Positions 1-9,857 of a stretch of DNA of 64,000 nucleotides are shown piece by piece. Both the position numbers and the translations under genes were made by a program. Under the pieces are notes generated by a model. That model did not search any database, was not told the DNA's origin, and saw nothing but the letters and a program-made list of their open reading frames with translations. How positions within the stretch are numbered: position 1 is the stretch's first letter; each line of letters begins with the position of its first letter. The stretch is from Pyropia yezoensis. Its lineage: Eukaryota; Rhodophyta; Bangiophyceae; Bangiales; Bangiaceae. The DNA is taken from the NCBI GenBank assembly GCA_009829735.1, contig CM020618.1:28806894-28870893 (forward strand), read 5' to 3'.

Positions 1-2
1 GC

Positions 3-650
3 CATGAGGAGGGGTTTGGAACACCCGCGTGGCTAAACCATCCGAGTCGGCGTATTCGCTTTGGAGGGCTGCAAGTGACAGACACCTCCCGCCTGCCGGC
101 CAACGATCGGGCGCACAAGTCGGGTTCCACCACCCCCAACAACAAGAGCCTGATCAACGTTGCAGAGCTTCGGTTGGTCGAGATGGCTCTTACGGATCTA
201 CTGCGGGCGTGGGCGACGTCCAGCGGGGCTACCAAGCTCAAGGTGATGCTCATCACCCCGTACACTGCGCAGCGGAACAAGCTGAAGGAAGTGGTGCAGT
301 CGATGAGAGACAGCGGGCGGCTGCCCCGCAGACCATGTGCCGACGTCAGGGTGTCCACCGTGGATGGCTGCCAAGGCGCTTCTGTGGACTGTGTCATACT
401 CTCCCTCGTGCGGTCAGAGCCTGGGGCGCCACCCGGCGGGAGCACCGACTTTTTGTCCGACGAGCGGCGCGTGAACGTCATGATGTCGCGGGCACAGAGC
501 CATCTCCACGTGATTGGTGACATGGACTACCTTTCAAGCTCTGGGGGTGTGTGGAAGAGCTGGTGGGACAACGTCCGCCGTAGGTGGAGCCGTCCAGATC
601 GACGGGACCGCGAGCACATCAACATTGTGGCTCCCGACAGGGTGTACTAG
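3..650 (+). CDS. UPF1-like SF1 RNA/DNA helicase, C-terminal part (5' end outside window)
   Basis: The frame is open from the left edge to TAG at 648-650, so only the last ~215 residues are present. The sequence shows superfamily 1 (UPF1/NAM7-type, AAA_12) helicase motifs in order: an ITPYTAQ block (motif IV), a STVDGCQGASVDCVI block followed by LVRS (motif V) and DERRVNVMMSRA followed by HVIGD (motif VI). The motif VI arginines contact the ATP phosphate in this family. Known relatives unwind RNA or DNA in mRNA decay, RNA processing or silencing. Which subfamily this is cannot be decided without the N-terminal half. The C-terminal tail after motif VI is short and basic. It could be a host gene or cargo of a large mobile element; nothing in the flank decides. 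Confidence 0.85.
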   Translation, partial: HEEGFGTPAWLNHPSRRIRFGGLQVTDTSRLPANDRAHKSGSTTPNNKSLINVAELRLVEMALTDLLRAWATSSGATKLKVMLITPYTAQRNKLKEVVQSMRDSGRLPRRPCADVRVSTVDGCQGASVDCVILSLVRSEPGAPPGGSTDFLSDERRVNVMMSRAQSHLHVIGDMDYLSSSGGVWKSWWDNVRRRWSRPDRRDREHINIVAPDRVY

Positions 651-932
651 TCGGGAGTATCTTTTGTTTCTGGGGGGGAAAGTGGGGGGGGGGGGGGGGG
701 GGGGGGGGGCTGTACGGCACCCCCTCTTTTTTATGCTTTGAAGGTGTCGCTTTTCATGTGGTGGTCGGTTGTTCCCCAGTGTTGTTCCCAACTGCTGTCG
801 TTGATGTTTTGAGTTGCGTGACCAGTTGGACAAAGGCTCATATGGCAAGGTCGCGCCCAAGTGCCACAGCACCGTCCGTGTATGTGGGCCCACAGCTCAG
901 CGCCCAGGACTCCGCCGTGGTCGGCAGGCACG
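651..932. other. Intergenic, with 26-G homopolymer
   Basis: This is the 3' flank of the helicase gene. An uninterrupted G run covers about 684-709. No coding signal is seen. Similar runs recur through the window and are candidate G-quadruplex or polymerase-slippage sites. Confidence 0.6.
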
Positions 933-1422
933 ATGGCGGGCTCATCGCGTCGCTCTCTGTCCGACGGTGAGCGCGCGGGGTCATCACTGGCCTCCTCCAA
1001 CACCACAGGTCCTTCCGGGGCCATCGGTACGGATTTGGGGCGCTCCAAGAGCACCATCGCCTACGCAGCTATGGGACATCCGCACAGAGTCCGCCCGCGC
1101 CAGGGTGGACAAGCGGCGTCGCCCTAGGGTTTTGACGGACCGTGAGCTCTGTAACCTCAAGCGGGCGCTTGACACCAACGGGTTTTCCTCTGTGGCATCC
1201 CTGAAGGAGATGGTGAATAACACGCGCAACCACCCAAGCGACCAGAGGGCCCGAGAAGGGACCAGTGTCCGTCTCCGCTGTCTGCAGGGCCGTCTGGAGC
1301 TTGGGTTTTCACTCCAGGGGGAAGCGGCCAAGAAACCCTTCCTGTCTGCCAAGAACGTCGCCAAGCGCCTTGTGTGGGCCACAGCGGTGGGGGGTGTGAT
1401 AGCCGCTGCGCAGCGGATCTAA
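933..1422 (+). pseudogene. Tc1/mariner-like transposase relic, N-terminal helix-turn-helix region
   Basis: From ATG 933 the frame reads LSDGERAG and, 20 residues on, LGRSKSTI, the pattern of the first HTH of Tc1/mariner transposases (ls..Er..i..l...g.s...ia...grskstI). After about 1070 the match moves to another frame: VLTDRELCNLKRAL, then KKPFLSAKNVAKRLVWA, matching the second HTH and the KKPLLS.kN...RL.WA segment that precedes the catalytic domain. It ends at a TAA (1420-1422). No DDE/D catalytic block is seen downstream, where an inverted-repeat element begins. The copy is therefore truncated and frameshifted. The family call rests on motif order only. Confidence 0.6.
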
Positions 1423-2073
1423 AACCGTGTAACTTATTTTCCGTGCATCGGGCCCAAACAGGCGGGCAGTGGATTGCAGGGGGGCGCCCAGGGGCCCCGT
1501 AAAGCCCGATTTCCGCGTGCAAGAGCGCACACCGCCGCGTTGTGACCGTGCTTCCTACTCTTTTTTTTTTTTTTTTCTCCTCGACGACCGTCATCAGGAC
1601 GGCAAGGCCTACATTCCCACGGCCTGTGTCCGTCTCGCCGAAGGGGCGTGCCGCGGGGCGCACAACAAGGCGACCGTGACACGAGAGTACGTGTCTATGC
1701 AGCAGCAATATCCACGTTTCATGACGTGCCCGAATGGTGTCAGTCGCTGGTGCTGCACTGCTGCACTGCTTTGCAGGCTTCCTCACGTGACCGCGCAATG
1801 CAATGCATGCGACGGGCACGGCATTCACGTGTTTGTGAATGTTGCTGCAGGCACGGTGTTTTGCGCGACCAGGGCCGCACTTCAAATTGTGCATGCCCTG
1901 CAGCGTTTTACATGATGCCAAGGCGTGCACCGCTGACACTGTGAAATTTTACGGCTTTGCAAAAGCGGCGACGGCCGTACGCCCGGGCCCGCGGGGCCTG
2001 CAAACAGGCATTCGACAGTGCGCGCCCGTGCCGGCACGGAAAATAAGATACACGGTTTAAGACCCGCTACGCT
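1407..2073. mobile_element. Inverted-repeat (MITE-like) element of about 0.67 kb
   Basis: The left end (about 1408-1446) and the reverse complement of the right end (about 2033-2072) match over about 38 bp with roughly four mismatches. The shared core is AACTTATTTTCCGTGC versus ATCTTATTTTCCGTGC, preceded by AAACCGTGT in both. No long ORF with known motifs lies between; a 17-T run sits at 1560-1576. No convincing target-site duplication was found, so superfamily is unassigned. Its left end coincides with the point where the Tc1/mariner relic loses similarity, which suggests insertion into or capture of that relic. Confidence 0.55.
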
Positions 2074-3769
2074 GGGGGTGCTAGCACGAGGTATTGTCCA
2101 GCCCAGGGCCTGGATTTGATGGGTGGCCTGTTGTCAAATCGATCCGTACGGATCTCGTTTTTCGCCGTACGGATAATATTGGGATAATATTGGGTACCGA
2201 CTGTACGTAACGCTCTTCGGATCTTTGTAGACATTGTTCGCCAGAGCTGACGTCTCGCGTTTGGTGCATAACGGAACGAGCTGGGCGGTCACATAGTTGT
2301 TCTTTTGTGTGGGCGCGTGAATTAGTGTCTTCCGATTGCGTCATGGTGGGGGGGGAAACCATAAAGAGAGGGCGACGGGCGGGGGAGGGGGGGCGAATTG
2401 AATTTCGATATCTGAGATCCCCGACCACCGGCTGACACCGACGCGGATCAAACGGGAGGGGAGGGGATTTGGGCGGCGGCGCGAGATGCTGTTGAATTGG
2501 ACAGTGACGGGGGTGTCCGGGGATGGGTGCTCTCATCCGTCGGCCGCACGTTCAGCCACAGGCAGGTCTGGTCAGTCGCTTCCCTCGGCGCCCCCCGGGT
2601 CGGACGAGAGCCGTAGGTCCACGCGGCCCGCGCGGTGTCGTGTGCTGGTGACAGGCCATTTGGAGGCACCGCGCGGTGAGCTCGCAGCATGGCAATGCCG
2701 TCTGTGGCGGTGGGTTTGAGGTACACGACTGCCCCCCCTCCCCCCCCACCAAGACGTCCAGGATGACATTTTTCCCAAAGGGTGCTCGTAGTGCATTGCA
2801 AACGGACGGGGCCTGCCGGAAGCACCAAAAGGCTGGGTGCCCGCGTCCCAACACGCCGCCCCACATGCACCGTGGCGAGCAGGCAGTGCCGAGGGTGGGT
2901 TCAATTGCAGTGTTGTTATTGTCCCGCAGCACGGTGGCGGTCACTCTCCCAATACGTGCCGTCGGGGGGGGGGGGGGGGGGGGGGGGGCGCTCGCTCGCC
3001 ATGGTTGGGCGAGCCGCACGGATGCTGGCGTGTCAGTCGGCTCCAGTGCCGCAGTGCGTGCGGTGCACTCCGTCCCGCACCCACCGTCGTGCTACTGGCG
3101 GCTGCCATGAGCACAGCGTCTGTGCGCGGTCTGCAATTGGGCCGCCAACCCCATCACCACCACCGCCGCCGCCACACCACCACCGCCAGCCCCACCACCT
3201 CCACCGCGAGCCCCTCCACCACCACCGCCGCCGCGCCACAGGACACTCTCACGGCAGCCACCGTCGGCCACGGGTGCCTCGGCGATGAGAAGGATCTTTC
3301 ATTTCCGGGGCGGCGAGCCAAGGCCACGCGACAGCCCACAGGGGCACGTGGCGGTGCGAGCATCCTCCGCTCTGCCCCCTGCCCGAGAGGTAGCGTCGGT
3401 TTGGGGGTGGCGGGGGGCGGGCGGCGGGGGGGAGAGGAGGGGGGCGGGGGGGGGGGGCGGGGGGGGGGCGGGGGGGGGGGCGGGGAAGGGTTGGGAGGAC
3501 CTGGACCGCCGGCATCCTGACGGCCCGTGTAGCCCATCGCCAGCGTCTACAGCACGCGTACGGCAGCGAGTGAGGACCCCGGCCCGGATGGTGCCTTGCC
3601 AGACGATAAATAGGGCGGTAGGTGGTGCCCTGTGGTTCCCCATCTTTGCCGACCCCATCGGCCACGGTCGACAATCCCCCCCACCCACCCCCCCCCCACC
3701 CGCTCCCCCCCCCACCCCCCCCCCCTCCTCCTCCACCCCCCCCCCCCCCCCCCCCGCCCCGGATTCACG
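2074..3769. other. GC-rich upstream region of the Fanzor gene
   Basis: No supported gene. It contains a run of about 25 G near 2965-2988, CCACC/CCGCC triplet repeats at 3150-3240, G-rich tracts at 3410-3480 and a run of about 23 C at 3736-3758. A TATA-like GATAAATAGG at about 3604-3613 lies 160 bp before the chosen Fanzor start and is a candidate promoter element. Confidence 0.4.
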
Positions 3770-6700
3770 ATGAACGATGATGACGACGGCAGCGACCAAG
3801 ACGTTGGCGTCGACGGGCTGGACGGCGACACCACCTCGGACGAGGAGTGGGACCCGGAACAAGAGCAGGCGTACGTTCAAGACGGACGCAACGTGGTGAC
3901 GCTCAAGCGGGCGGTGCTCGCCGCCAACCTGAGCCGCCTGCGGGGCGTGTCTGCACCCCCAGGGGGCGACGCGGCCTCGTCGGCCGACTGGTCTGCCGCC
4001 GTCGCGCAGTTGCAGCAGGCGGCCAAGGATGAGGAGGCGGCGGGCCCCCTCGACGGCGCCGGCGAGGACCTCGTCGCGGCCATCACAGGCGCGGCCCAGG
4101 CGGTCAGCGTGTACTGTGGTGGTCGGGCGGCGGCAAGCGAGGCCGAGGTGGAGCTCGCCGCACGCGCCAAGACGGCCGCTGGGCTGATTGGCGTGGCCGC
4201 CGCGGGCTTGCCCCGGCGCGAGGCTGCCACGGACGCACCGCCCGCCCGCAAGGGGCGGAAGCAAAAGTGTGGCGGATGTGGCGAGCCGGGGCACAAGGTC
4301 AGCTCTTGCAAGGCCCCGGCTGGTGCAGGGCCGGCGGCAGCAGCTGCCGCCGCTGCCGCTGCCGCCGCCGTCCCGGCGGCGGCGGCGGCGGCCGCGTCCA
4401 AGTGTCGCGACTGCCTGGGAGGGGGCCACAGCAGCGGGGACGCCGCCTGCCCGGTGCAGCGGCACTGTGGGGGCGTGCCAGCGGCCTACGACCGCGGCGT
4501 CGACCCCGACTGCAAGGACCCGCTTCAGAGCACTGGACGGCAGACGCGGGCGTGTACCGTGCCGGTGGGCGTCCTCGCGAGGGCGGTGTTTGGGGACGAC
4601 AAGGACGACGCCGACACGCGCGCGGCGGTGGAGACGGCGCTGCAAGCAGAGCTGGAGGACCTCTCTGGGGCGGCTACCAAGCTCCGCTTCCTCATGCTCC
4701 GCGTCCTCGACGTGGCATTGCGCCGCCTGGTGTCGACCGTCGCGGACGCAGCCGCCGACGACGCCGACTGGGCGGAGGCCGTGCCCGCAAACTGGGCGCC
4801 CGTCTGGCTGTGGTTGGCCTACGCCTGCGGCTGCGAGGGTGTGTATGGCAGTCCGCTGCAGGCGGGCACCATGTGTGCGGGGTGTGGCAAGGGGCGGACC
4901 AACACGCGGATGGCGCGCGCCCGCTCTGTGGTGACGACGAGCCACCCGCTGCTGGCAGAGGCGCTCTCCTACGCCCTGACGCAGGTGATGGCCGTCACGG
5001 CAGCTGCGTGCGACCGGTATCTTCCGGTGAGCAACAACACGGCACGATGGGAGCCCGTCGCCACCATCGTGGCCACCCACGCCGGGCGGTGTGTGGACGC
5101 GGCGTGTCGCAAGCTGGGCGCGAAGGCGGCCAAGGACGCGCTGGCCACCTCCCCCGCTGCCACGGCTGCTCCAGCGGGCGGCTCTGCCTGGGACACGGAG
5201 CGGCGGCTGACGCGGTGGGCGGCCGCGCGCTTCCGCGCGGGTACCGCGGACAAGGCAACGCCGGGCCGGCGGGGCCTCGACGGCGTCCCCCAGCACCTGG
5301 TCCAGGCGCTGGCGCAACGGGTGGCCGTCATGCGGGCGGCCATGCCACCCTCTGTGGCGGGCCTCTTTCCAGCAACGCCTGTGAAGAAGCGCCGCTGGTG
5401 GGCGTACGTGCCGTTTCTGCTCCACGTCCTGAATGTGGGTGTGGGGAGCCCGTACGCCCTCATCCCTGGCGCCCGAGCGGTGCTCCACGGTCACGGCACG
5501 CTGGTGCCGGACAGGATGCTCCCTCTGTTGCGGGCAATTTCGGTCGCCACTGGCGTGGGGGTGCGTGGCCACCCCAGTCTTCGGGCATGGCCAGAGCTGC
5601 GAACGGGCGGTGCAGCGGTGCTGGCCGCCATGGCTGGTGTCGGTGGCCGCGCCAACCGGGCCGCCTCCCAGCTGTCTACCGACGGCGTGGCGGTAACGTT
5701 TTTTCTGTCTCGACCCGACACGGCCGCAGAGGCCGAGGCGCGGGCGGTGGCCTGGGCCAAGAAGCTGGACGGCGGTGGACGTGCGCGGGACCGCGGCGGC
5801 AAAGGCTTTGCGTCCCGGGCGGGGGTACTGACGCAGCTCGAGCGGGCTGGCCTGCCGTTGGCGCGCGTCCGGTGGCTCCAGATGGTCGGCGGAGACCCGG
5901 GACGGTCTGCCGTACTGTCGGCAGCACCGGGTGAGCGCGTGGCGACGGCAGACCTCCCCGCCCGCCCCGTTGTAGCCGCGATGCGCGCCGCGTGGTCCCG
6001 CCACATGGGCTTGGACGCGCTCAACCGGGCGGCCGTGGCGCTCCTGCGTGGGGCGGGCGTCCAAGAGGGGGTGGCGGCAGCCGCAACCACGCCCGAGGGC
6101 CACCCACCGGGGGGGTCAAGGAAGCGGGCGGCGGCGGGCGCCCCGGCTGCAGGGGCGGGGACAGGGGGGAGCCGTTCCAAGCGACAAGCGCGGCGGTCGT
6201 CACCCGAGGGCAGCGACGATGATGCGGCGGCGGTGGCCCCGGCGGCGGCGGGTGCGACGACGCCCCCCGAGGCAAAGACCTACCAGACGGCGAGCCCCGG
6301 CGGTGGCCACGGGCGCGTGCGGCGTGGGCCGCAGGCGTCCATCCGACGGGCCCGCCGCACCCAGCTCGCCACCTCGGTGCGGCGTGTGCTGCGTCGCACG
6401 CGCCTGTCCCGGTGGACTGTGCCCCGTCACGAGGCGGAAAAGGTGGCACGGTGGCTGGTGGACCCCACTGCCGCGGCGGGCAACAGTGCCAGCGGCACCA
6501 CCCCAGACGCGCCGCTGCAGAACCGGGTGGACGCGCTGCCCCGGCGCAAGGGGTGTCGTCGACTGGCACCCGTCCCCGGCCTTCGCTACAGCCTGAGTGC
6601 CGCCCACTTTCGGGAGGCCAGCGGCGGTAACTTTTTGGCCCGTGCATGGAAGCAGTGGCGGGCACGCAGCGGTACTGAGGCGGGACCGGTGGCGGCGGCG

Positions 6701-7966
6701 GCGGTGGCGGGACTTGTGGCGGCGGCGGCGGGTGACGGAGGCGGCGTCGCTGGCCACCTACCACCCGTCGACCTGGCAGCAGCACACGGCACGATGCGTA
6801 CCGGCGACGACGGCAAGCACCTGCAGGCAACGCTCGAGTGGGCCGCCCGTCGCGACACGGCCGCGTACGGCCAGCGATTTGGCGCGCAAGCCACGCGACA
6901 CCTGCGGGTTGCGCGTGTGCGCAAGGCCATCCAACGCGGCCGCTTTGCTGCCTCGGTGGCGCGGGACCTGACCGGCGGCCTCCTTCGCCAGGTCCGTGGC
7001 GGCGGCGCGGGCGTCGTGGCCATGGGCACCGCGCGCGTGCGCGGGGGGGACGCCTGGCTCCGCCGCCACCTCCGACGGCTGTGCTGGCTTGTCGACCAGG
7101 ACGAGTTCAACACCAGCCAGGCGTGCTCCGAGTGTCACGACAAGATGGTGCTCATCTACTCGACGGGCAACTCCCCCCCCAAGATTCCAAGAGAGCTGAA
7201 TGGGCCGCCGGCCGGCCCTCTGCCGTCAACACGGCGTGTGCGGATGGCGGCGGGCTCGCGTCGGGGGCGGCCAAAGCGGGCCCTCCCCTCTGCTACCCAC
7301 GTGACCCGCCGAGGGCCAGACCCCGACGCCTACCGGGCGGCCGTCCGAGCCACTGCCCGTGCTGCTGCTGTGGCGCGGCGCGCGGCCGCGCTGGCCGCCT
7401 GTGCCGTCGAGGACCGCGCCGTCTATGCCGACCCGAGGCGGCTGAGCGAGTGGGCGGCCAAGGGCTGCTACACGTGCTCTCTCGCGGCCCCGCAAGGACC
7501 CGGTCACCCAGCGCCACACCCGCCCGTGATTCGCAATCGGGACGACGTTGCGGCCCGCAACATGGCGTGGGTGGCCGCTCGTCGTCTTACGGGTACCAAC
7601 GTGTGGCCTTTCAAGCGCCCGTTTGGTATGAGGTGGGCCTGGACGACCAAGCGTCCTCCAAGTGGTGTTCCCGTCCCGCCTGTACGTCGCACCCGTGCGA
7701 TCACGCGGGTCGATGTATGGCCCGTACTGGCTGCAGTGGACACTGTCGGCGACGGTGGTGGTGGTGGTGGCGGTGGTGGTGGTGGTGGTGGTGGCGGTAG
7801 GGAGGTTGTCGACGGCGACGCGACGGCGGCGTCCTGTACGACGCGACGCAGTGCTCCTGGTGGGGAACGGGTGGCGGCGGCCGGCAGTACCATGGACGGG
7901 GTACGTCGGGCGGAGACGGGGGCGACAGACGCGCCCCGTGGTCTGGTGGACACTGCAAGACGCTAA
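3770..7966 (+). CDS. Fanzor (eukaryotic TnpB-like RNA-guided nuclease family) with N-terminal zinc knuckles
   Basis: The ORF is 1,398 residues from ATG 3770; the frame is open upstream but that part is poly-proline from a C run. Residues 1-30 are acidic. Two zinc knuckles follow: C167-x2-C-x4-H-x4-C180 and a second starting at C212, separated by an alanine run. The core carries Fanzor/TnpB signatures: STDG at about 636-639, GGDPGR with the RuvC-I aspartate D709, DEFNTSQACSEC with E1112 and C1119/C1122, a second CYTC pair at C1233/C1236, and NRDDVAARN with the RuvC-III aspartate D1258. In Fanzors the second acidic residue is relocated next to the TS(K/Q) motif, which fits E1112. Family members are RNA-guided DNA endonucleases carried by transposons. 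Oddities are an insertion of about 110 residues between the two CxxC pairs (usually tens at most) and a poly-glycine tail after about 1320. Catalytic activity is inferred, not shown. Confidence 0.87.
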   Translation: MNDDDDGSDQDVGVDGLDGDTTSDEEWDPEQEQAYVQDGRNVVTLKRAVLAANLSRLRGVSAPPGGDAASSADWSAAVAQLQQAAKDEEAAGPLDGAGEDLVAAITGAAQAVSVYCGGRAAASEAEVELAARAKTAAGLIGVAAAGLPRREAATDAPPARKGRKQKCGGCGEPGHKVSSCKAPAGAGPAAAAAAAAAAAAVPAAAAAAASKCRDCLGGGHSSGDAACPVQRHCGGVPAAYDRGVDPDCKDPLQSTGRQTRACTVPVGVLARAVFGDDKDDADTRAAVETALQAELEDLSGAATKLRFLMLRVLDVALRRLVSTVADAAADDADWAEAVPANWAPVWLWLAYACGCEGVYGSPLQAGTMCAGCGKGRTNTRMARARSVVTTSHPLLAEALSYALTQVMAVTAAACDRYLPVSNNTARWEPVATIVATHAGRCVDAACRKLGAKAAKDALATSPAATAAPAGGSAWDTERRLTRWAAARFRAGTADKATPGRRGLDGVPQHLVQALAQRVAVMRAAMPPSVAGLFPATPVKKRRWWAYVPFLLHVLNVGVGSPYALIPGARAVLHGHGTLVPDRMLPLLRAISVATGVGVRGHPSLRAWPELRTGGAAVLAAMAGVGGRANRAASQLSTDGVAVTFFLSRPDTAAEAEARAVAWAKKLDGGGRARDRGGKGFASRAGVLTQLERAGLPLARVRWLQMVGGDPGRSAVLSAAPGERVATADLPARPVVAAMRAAWSRHMGLDALNRAAVALLRGAGVQEGVAAAATTPEGHPPGGSRKRAAAGAPAAGAGTGGSRSKRQARRSSPEGSDDDAAAVAPAAAGATTPPEAKTYQTASPGGGHGRVRRGPQASIRRARRTQLATSVRRVLRRTRLSRWTVPRHEAEKVARWLVDPTAAAGNSASGTTPDAPLQNRVDALPRRKGCRRLAPVPGLRYSLSAAHFREASGGNFLARAWKQWRARSGTEAGPVAAAAVAGLVAAAAGDGGGVAGHLPPVDLAAAHGTMRTGDDGKHLQATLEWAARRDTAAYGQRFGAQATRHLRVARVRKAIQRGRFAASVARDLTGGLLRQVRGGGAGVVAMGTARVRGGDAWLRRHLRRLCWLVDQDEFNTSQACSECHDKMVLIYSTGNSPPKIPRELNGPPAGPLPSTRRVRMAAGSRRGRPKRALPSATHVTRRGPDPDAYRAAVRATARAAAVARRAAALAACAVEDRAVYADPRRLSEWAAKGCYTCSLAAPQGPGHPAPHPPVIRNRDDVAARNMAWVAARRLTGTNVWPFKRPFGMRWAWTTKRPPSGVPVPPVRRTRAITRVDVWPVLAAVDTVGDGGGGGGGGGGGGGGGREVVDGDATAASCTTRRSAPGGERVAAAGSTMDGVRRAETGATDAPRGLVDTARR

Positions 7967-9281
7967 GACAGCGCACATCTTGCCCGTGACCCTCACCTAC
8001 CACGGGGTGCGTCAGCCGCCCCCTTTTTCGCCGACGAGCCAATTATGGGTAATTGTCGGCCGTTCACTAGCAGGTTAGACGCCGGCTTTTCCCGGGGACC
8101 TTTCCCAGGATGAGCCGGATGTTTCCCAGAGGGGTTTAACCGATAGTTCGCTCCCGTACTGAAAAAATGTGCACAGTTTTTGAGAGAACGGCTGTAGGGT
8201 TTTTTTTTTTAAAACGAACTCTCGGCGTTCCGTGTTGCCGATCCTCACGTGATCACGCGCGCACCCAGGGTCCACAACACCTCGGCTGTGGTGCACGCAC
8301 ATACGTAGCCTGTGTGCCATGTATGTCCGTGTGCATGCGGCCCAGGCTGTCTAGTAACTGCCGAGGCATCGGCGTACGTATCCATGACATGAATGGGGGA
8401 AATGCCCACCCTCAGGTCGGGGCCCCTGGCACAGGTGGGTGGCCCACGACGTTGCATTCGCGGCCGCCTCGGGGGCGCCCCATCTCCACTCGACTGGCGG
8501 TACGCAGCTGTGATGGCACCGCGGTACTGTATCCCTGGTCCGGCCGCCCCGGACCACAGGAACTGTACAGTACATCACCACGGGCGCTATCATGTACATA
8601 CTGTATGTACAGTGCATGCATACGTCCCCTCCCGACAGGGGCCACGAACCCGGGCCACTGTTTTCTCGCGCGCACAGAGGGGGGGGCGAGGCGGCCGCAC
8701 CCCCATTGGGCAAAGCGCTCACCGCTACAGCGGCGGGGCTCGCACAGGCGGCGGCGGGGAGGGGGGCGTAAGAGCCCCCGCCAATTTCGACTCTCGCGGC
8801 CCCGCCCGGGGGGGAGGTGGAGAATGGACGCGGAGAGGCGCCCCTGTTTCGACGCACCCCCCGCGTGGGACCCGTGTCGGCGTGGCAGCGGTGGGGGGCA
8901 CGCCGTATGTTTGTAGCGGCCACCCTACAGGCGCGGCTCGGCGCGCGTGGGCCCACCGAAGGGGGGAGGCGTGGCGCGGCAGGTGGGGAACAACGGAGGA
9001 GAAACCGTTTCCGCGTAGCGGTCTACCGCCGCGGCGGGGTCGGGCCGTGGTTCTTTAAGAGCGGGCGTCGCAGCGCCCGCGGGGAGAAGAAGAGCTCGTA
9101 GGTGGGCTCAGCGACAACGCACACACCCTCCCTCCTGCCCCCCCGCCCAAGACGACCGGCCCTCCCTCCCGCCCCCTACCTGTGGTGCCAGCGCCGGCAG
9201 GGCTGGCCCCTTACCCCCCTCCCCCCCCCCTCCTCGCACCCCTCCCGCCTTGCCCCAGCCGCTGCACTCCCGCTCTCCGCC
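7967..9281. other. Region downstream of Fanzor; no supported gene
   Basis: The guide RNA of TnpB/Fanzor systems is usually encoded at or just after the 3' end of the CDS, so about 7700-8250 is where it would be sought. Small self-complementary stretches are present (for example around 8040-8060), but no conserved RNA can be identified by eye. From 8250 to 9280 only GC-rich, low-information frames are seen. A pyrimidine-rich stretch at 9130-9280 precedes the next gene. Confidence 0.35.
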
Positions 9282-9857
9282 ATGGGACGGTGTGGCGCCG
9301 CCATGATGGGCGCGGTGACGCTGCTCTCCCTTGCGGCTGCCGTGGTGGCGGCCGCCCCCCCCGGCACCCTGCCGACGGCACGGGCGGCCGCCGTGGCGGC
9401 TTCTGGCGCAACACCATCCACCGCCACCACCGCCGCCGCCGCCCCAGTGCCACACGCGCTGCAGGTGGTCATGGACAGGCTTAAGACGGAGCCGCCCAGC
9501 GCGGTGCCGACCGTCCCGTGCAGCTACCGGGTGGTCTACTACGTGTCGACGCGGGCGGCGGACGGGCTCACCGGCCCCTACCGGGTGTACAGCGCGGTGA
9601 CCCTGCGCAAGGGCCCCTGGCGGGGGGTCAAGGTGGAGCTCAGCTACCGCTGCGAGGGGGGGGACGCCCCCGCCACGCCAGTGACGTGTACGTACGTGCC
9701 GTACCGGCCCAGCGTGCTGTGCGGCTACCTCCCGTCGTTGCCCCAGTGCACCTCCTACCCCGTCGTGGAGCCGCGCGCGACAGCGGTGCTGGCAGCGGTG
9801 CCGACGTACGCGGGCTTTTGCGATAGCCACCCGGCCTACCCCCCGGGGAAGGCGTAA
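9282..9857 (+). CDS. Secreted protein of unknown function (191 aa, six cysteines after signal peptide)
   Basis: From ATG 9282 the protein begins MGRCGAAMMGAVTLLSLAAA, a typical signal peptide: short n-region, hydrophobic alanine/leucine core and small residues before a likely cleavage near residues 22-26. An alanine/threonine-rich linker (about 27-60) follows. The remainder is compositionally normal and has six cysteines, tyrosine-rich stretches (SYRVVYYVS, CTYVPYRPSVLCGYLP) and a C-terminal FCDSHPAYPPGKA. This spacing suggests a small disulphide-bonded extracellular or wall-associated domain. The frame is open upstream but lacks such features, and the pyrimidine-rich leader supports ATG 9282. 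I do not recognise the family. Confidence 0.55.
   Translation: MGRCGAAMMGAVTLLSLAAAVVAAAPPGTLPTARAAAVAASGATPSTATTAAAAPVPHALQVVMDRLKTEPPSAVPTVPCSYRVVYYVSTRAADGLTGPYRVYSAVTLRKGPWRGVKVELSYRCEGGDAPATPVTCTYVPYRPSVLCGYLPSLPQCTSYPVVEPRATAVLAAVPTYAGFCDSHPAYPPGKA

Noticed and set aside
3299..6103. 934-residue open frame on the minus strand opposite the Fanzor gene
   Set aside because: It mirrors a GC-rich gene, is full of arginine/histidine/proline, and has no recognisable domain. The plus frame carries the RuvC motifs.
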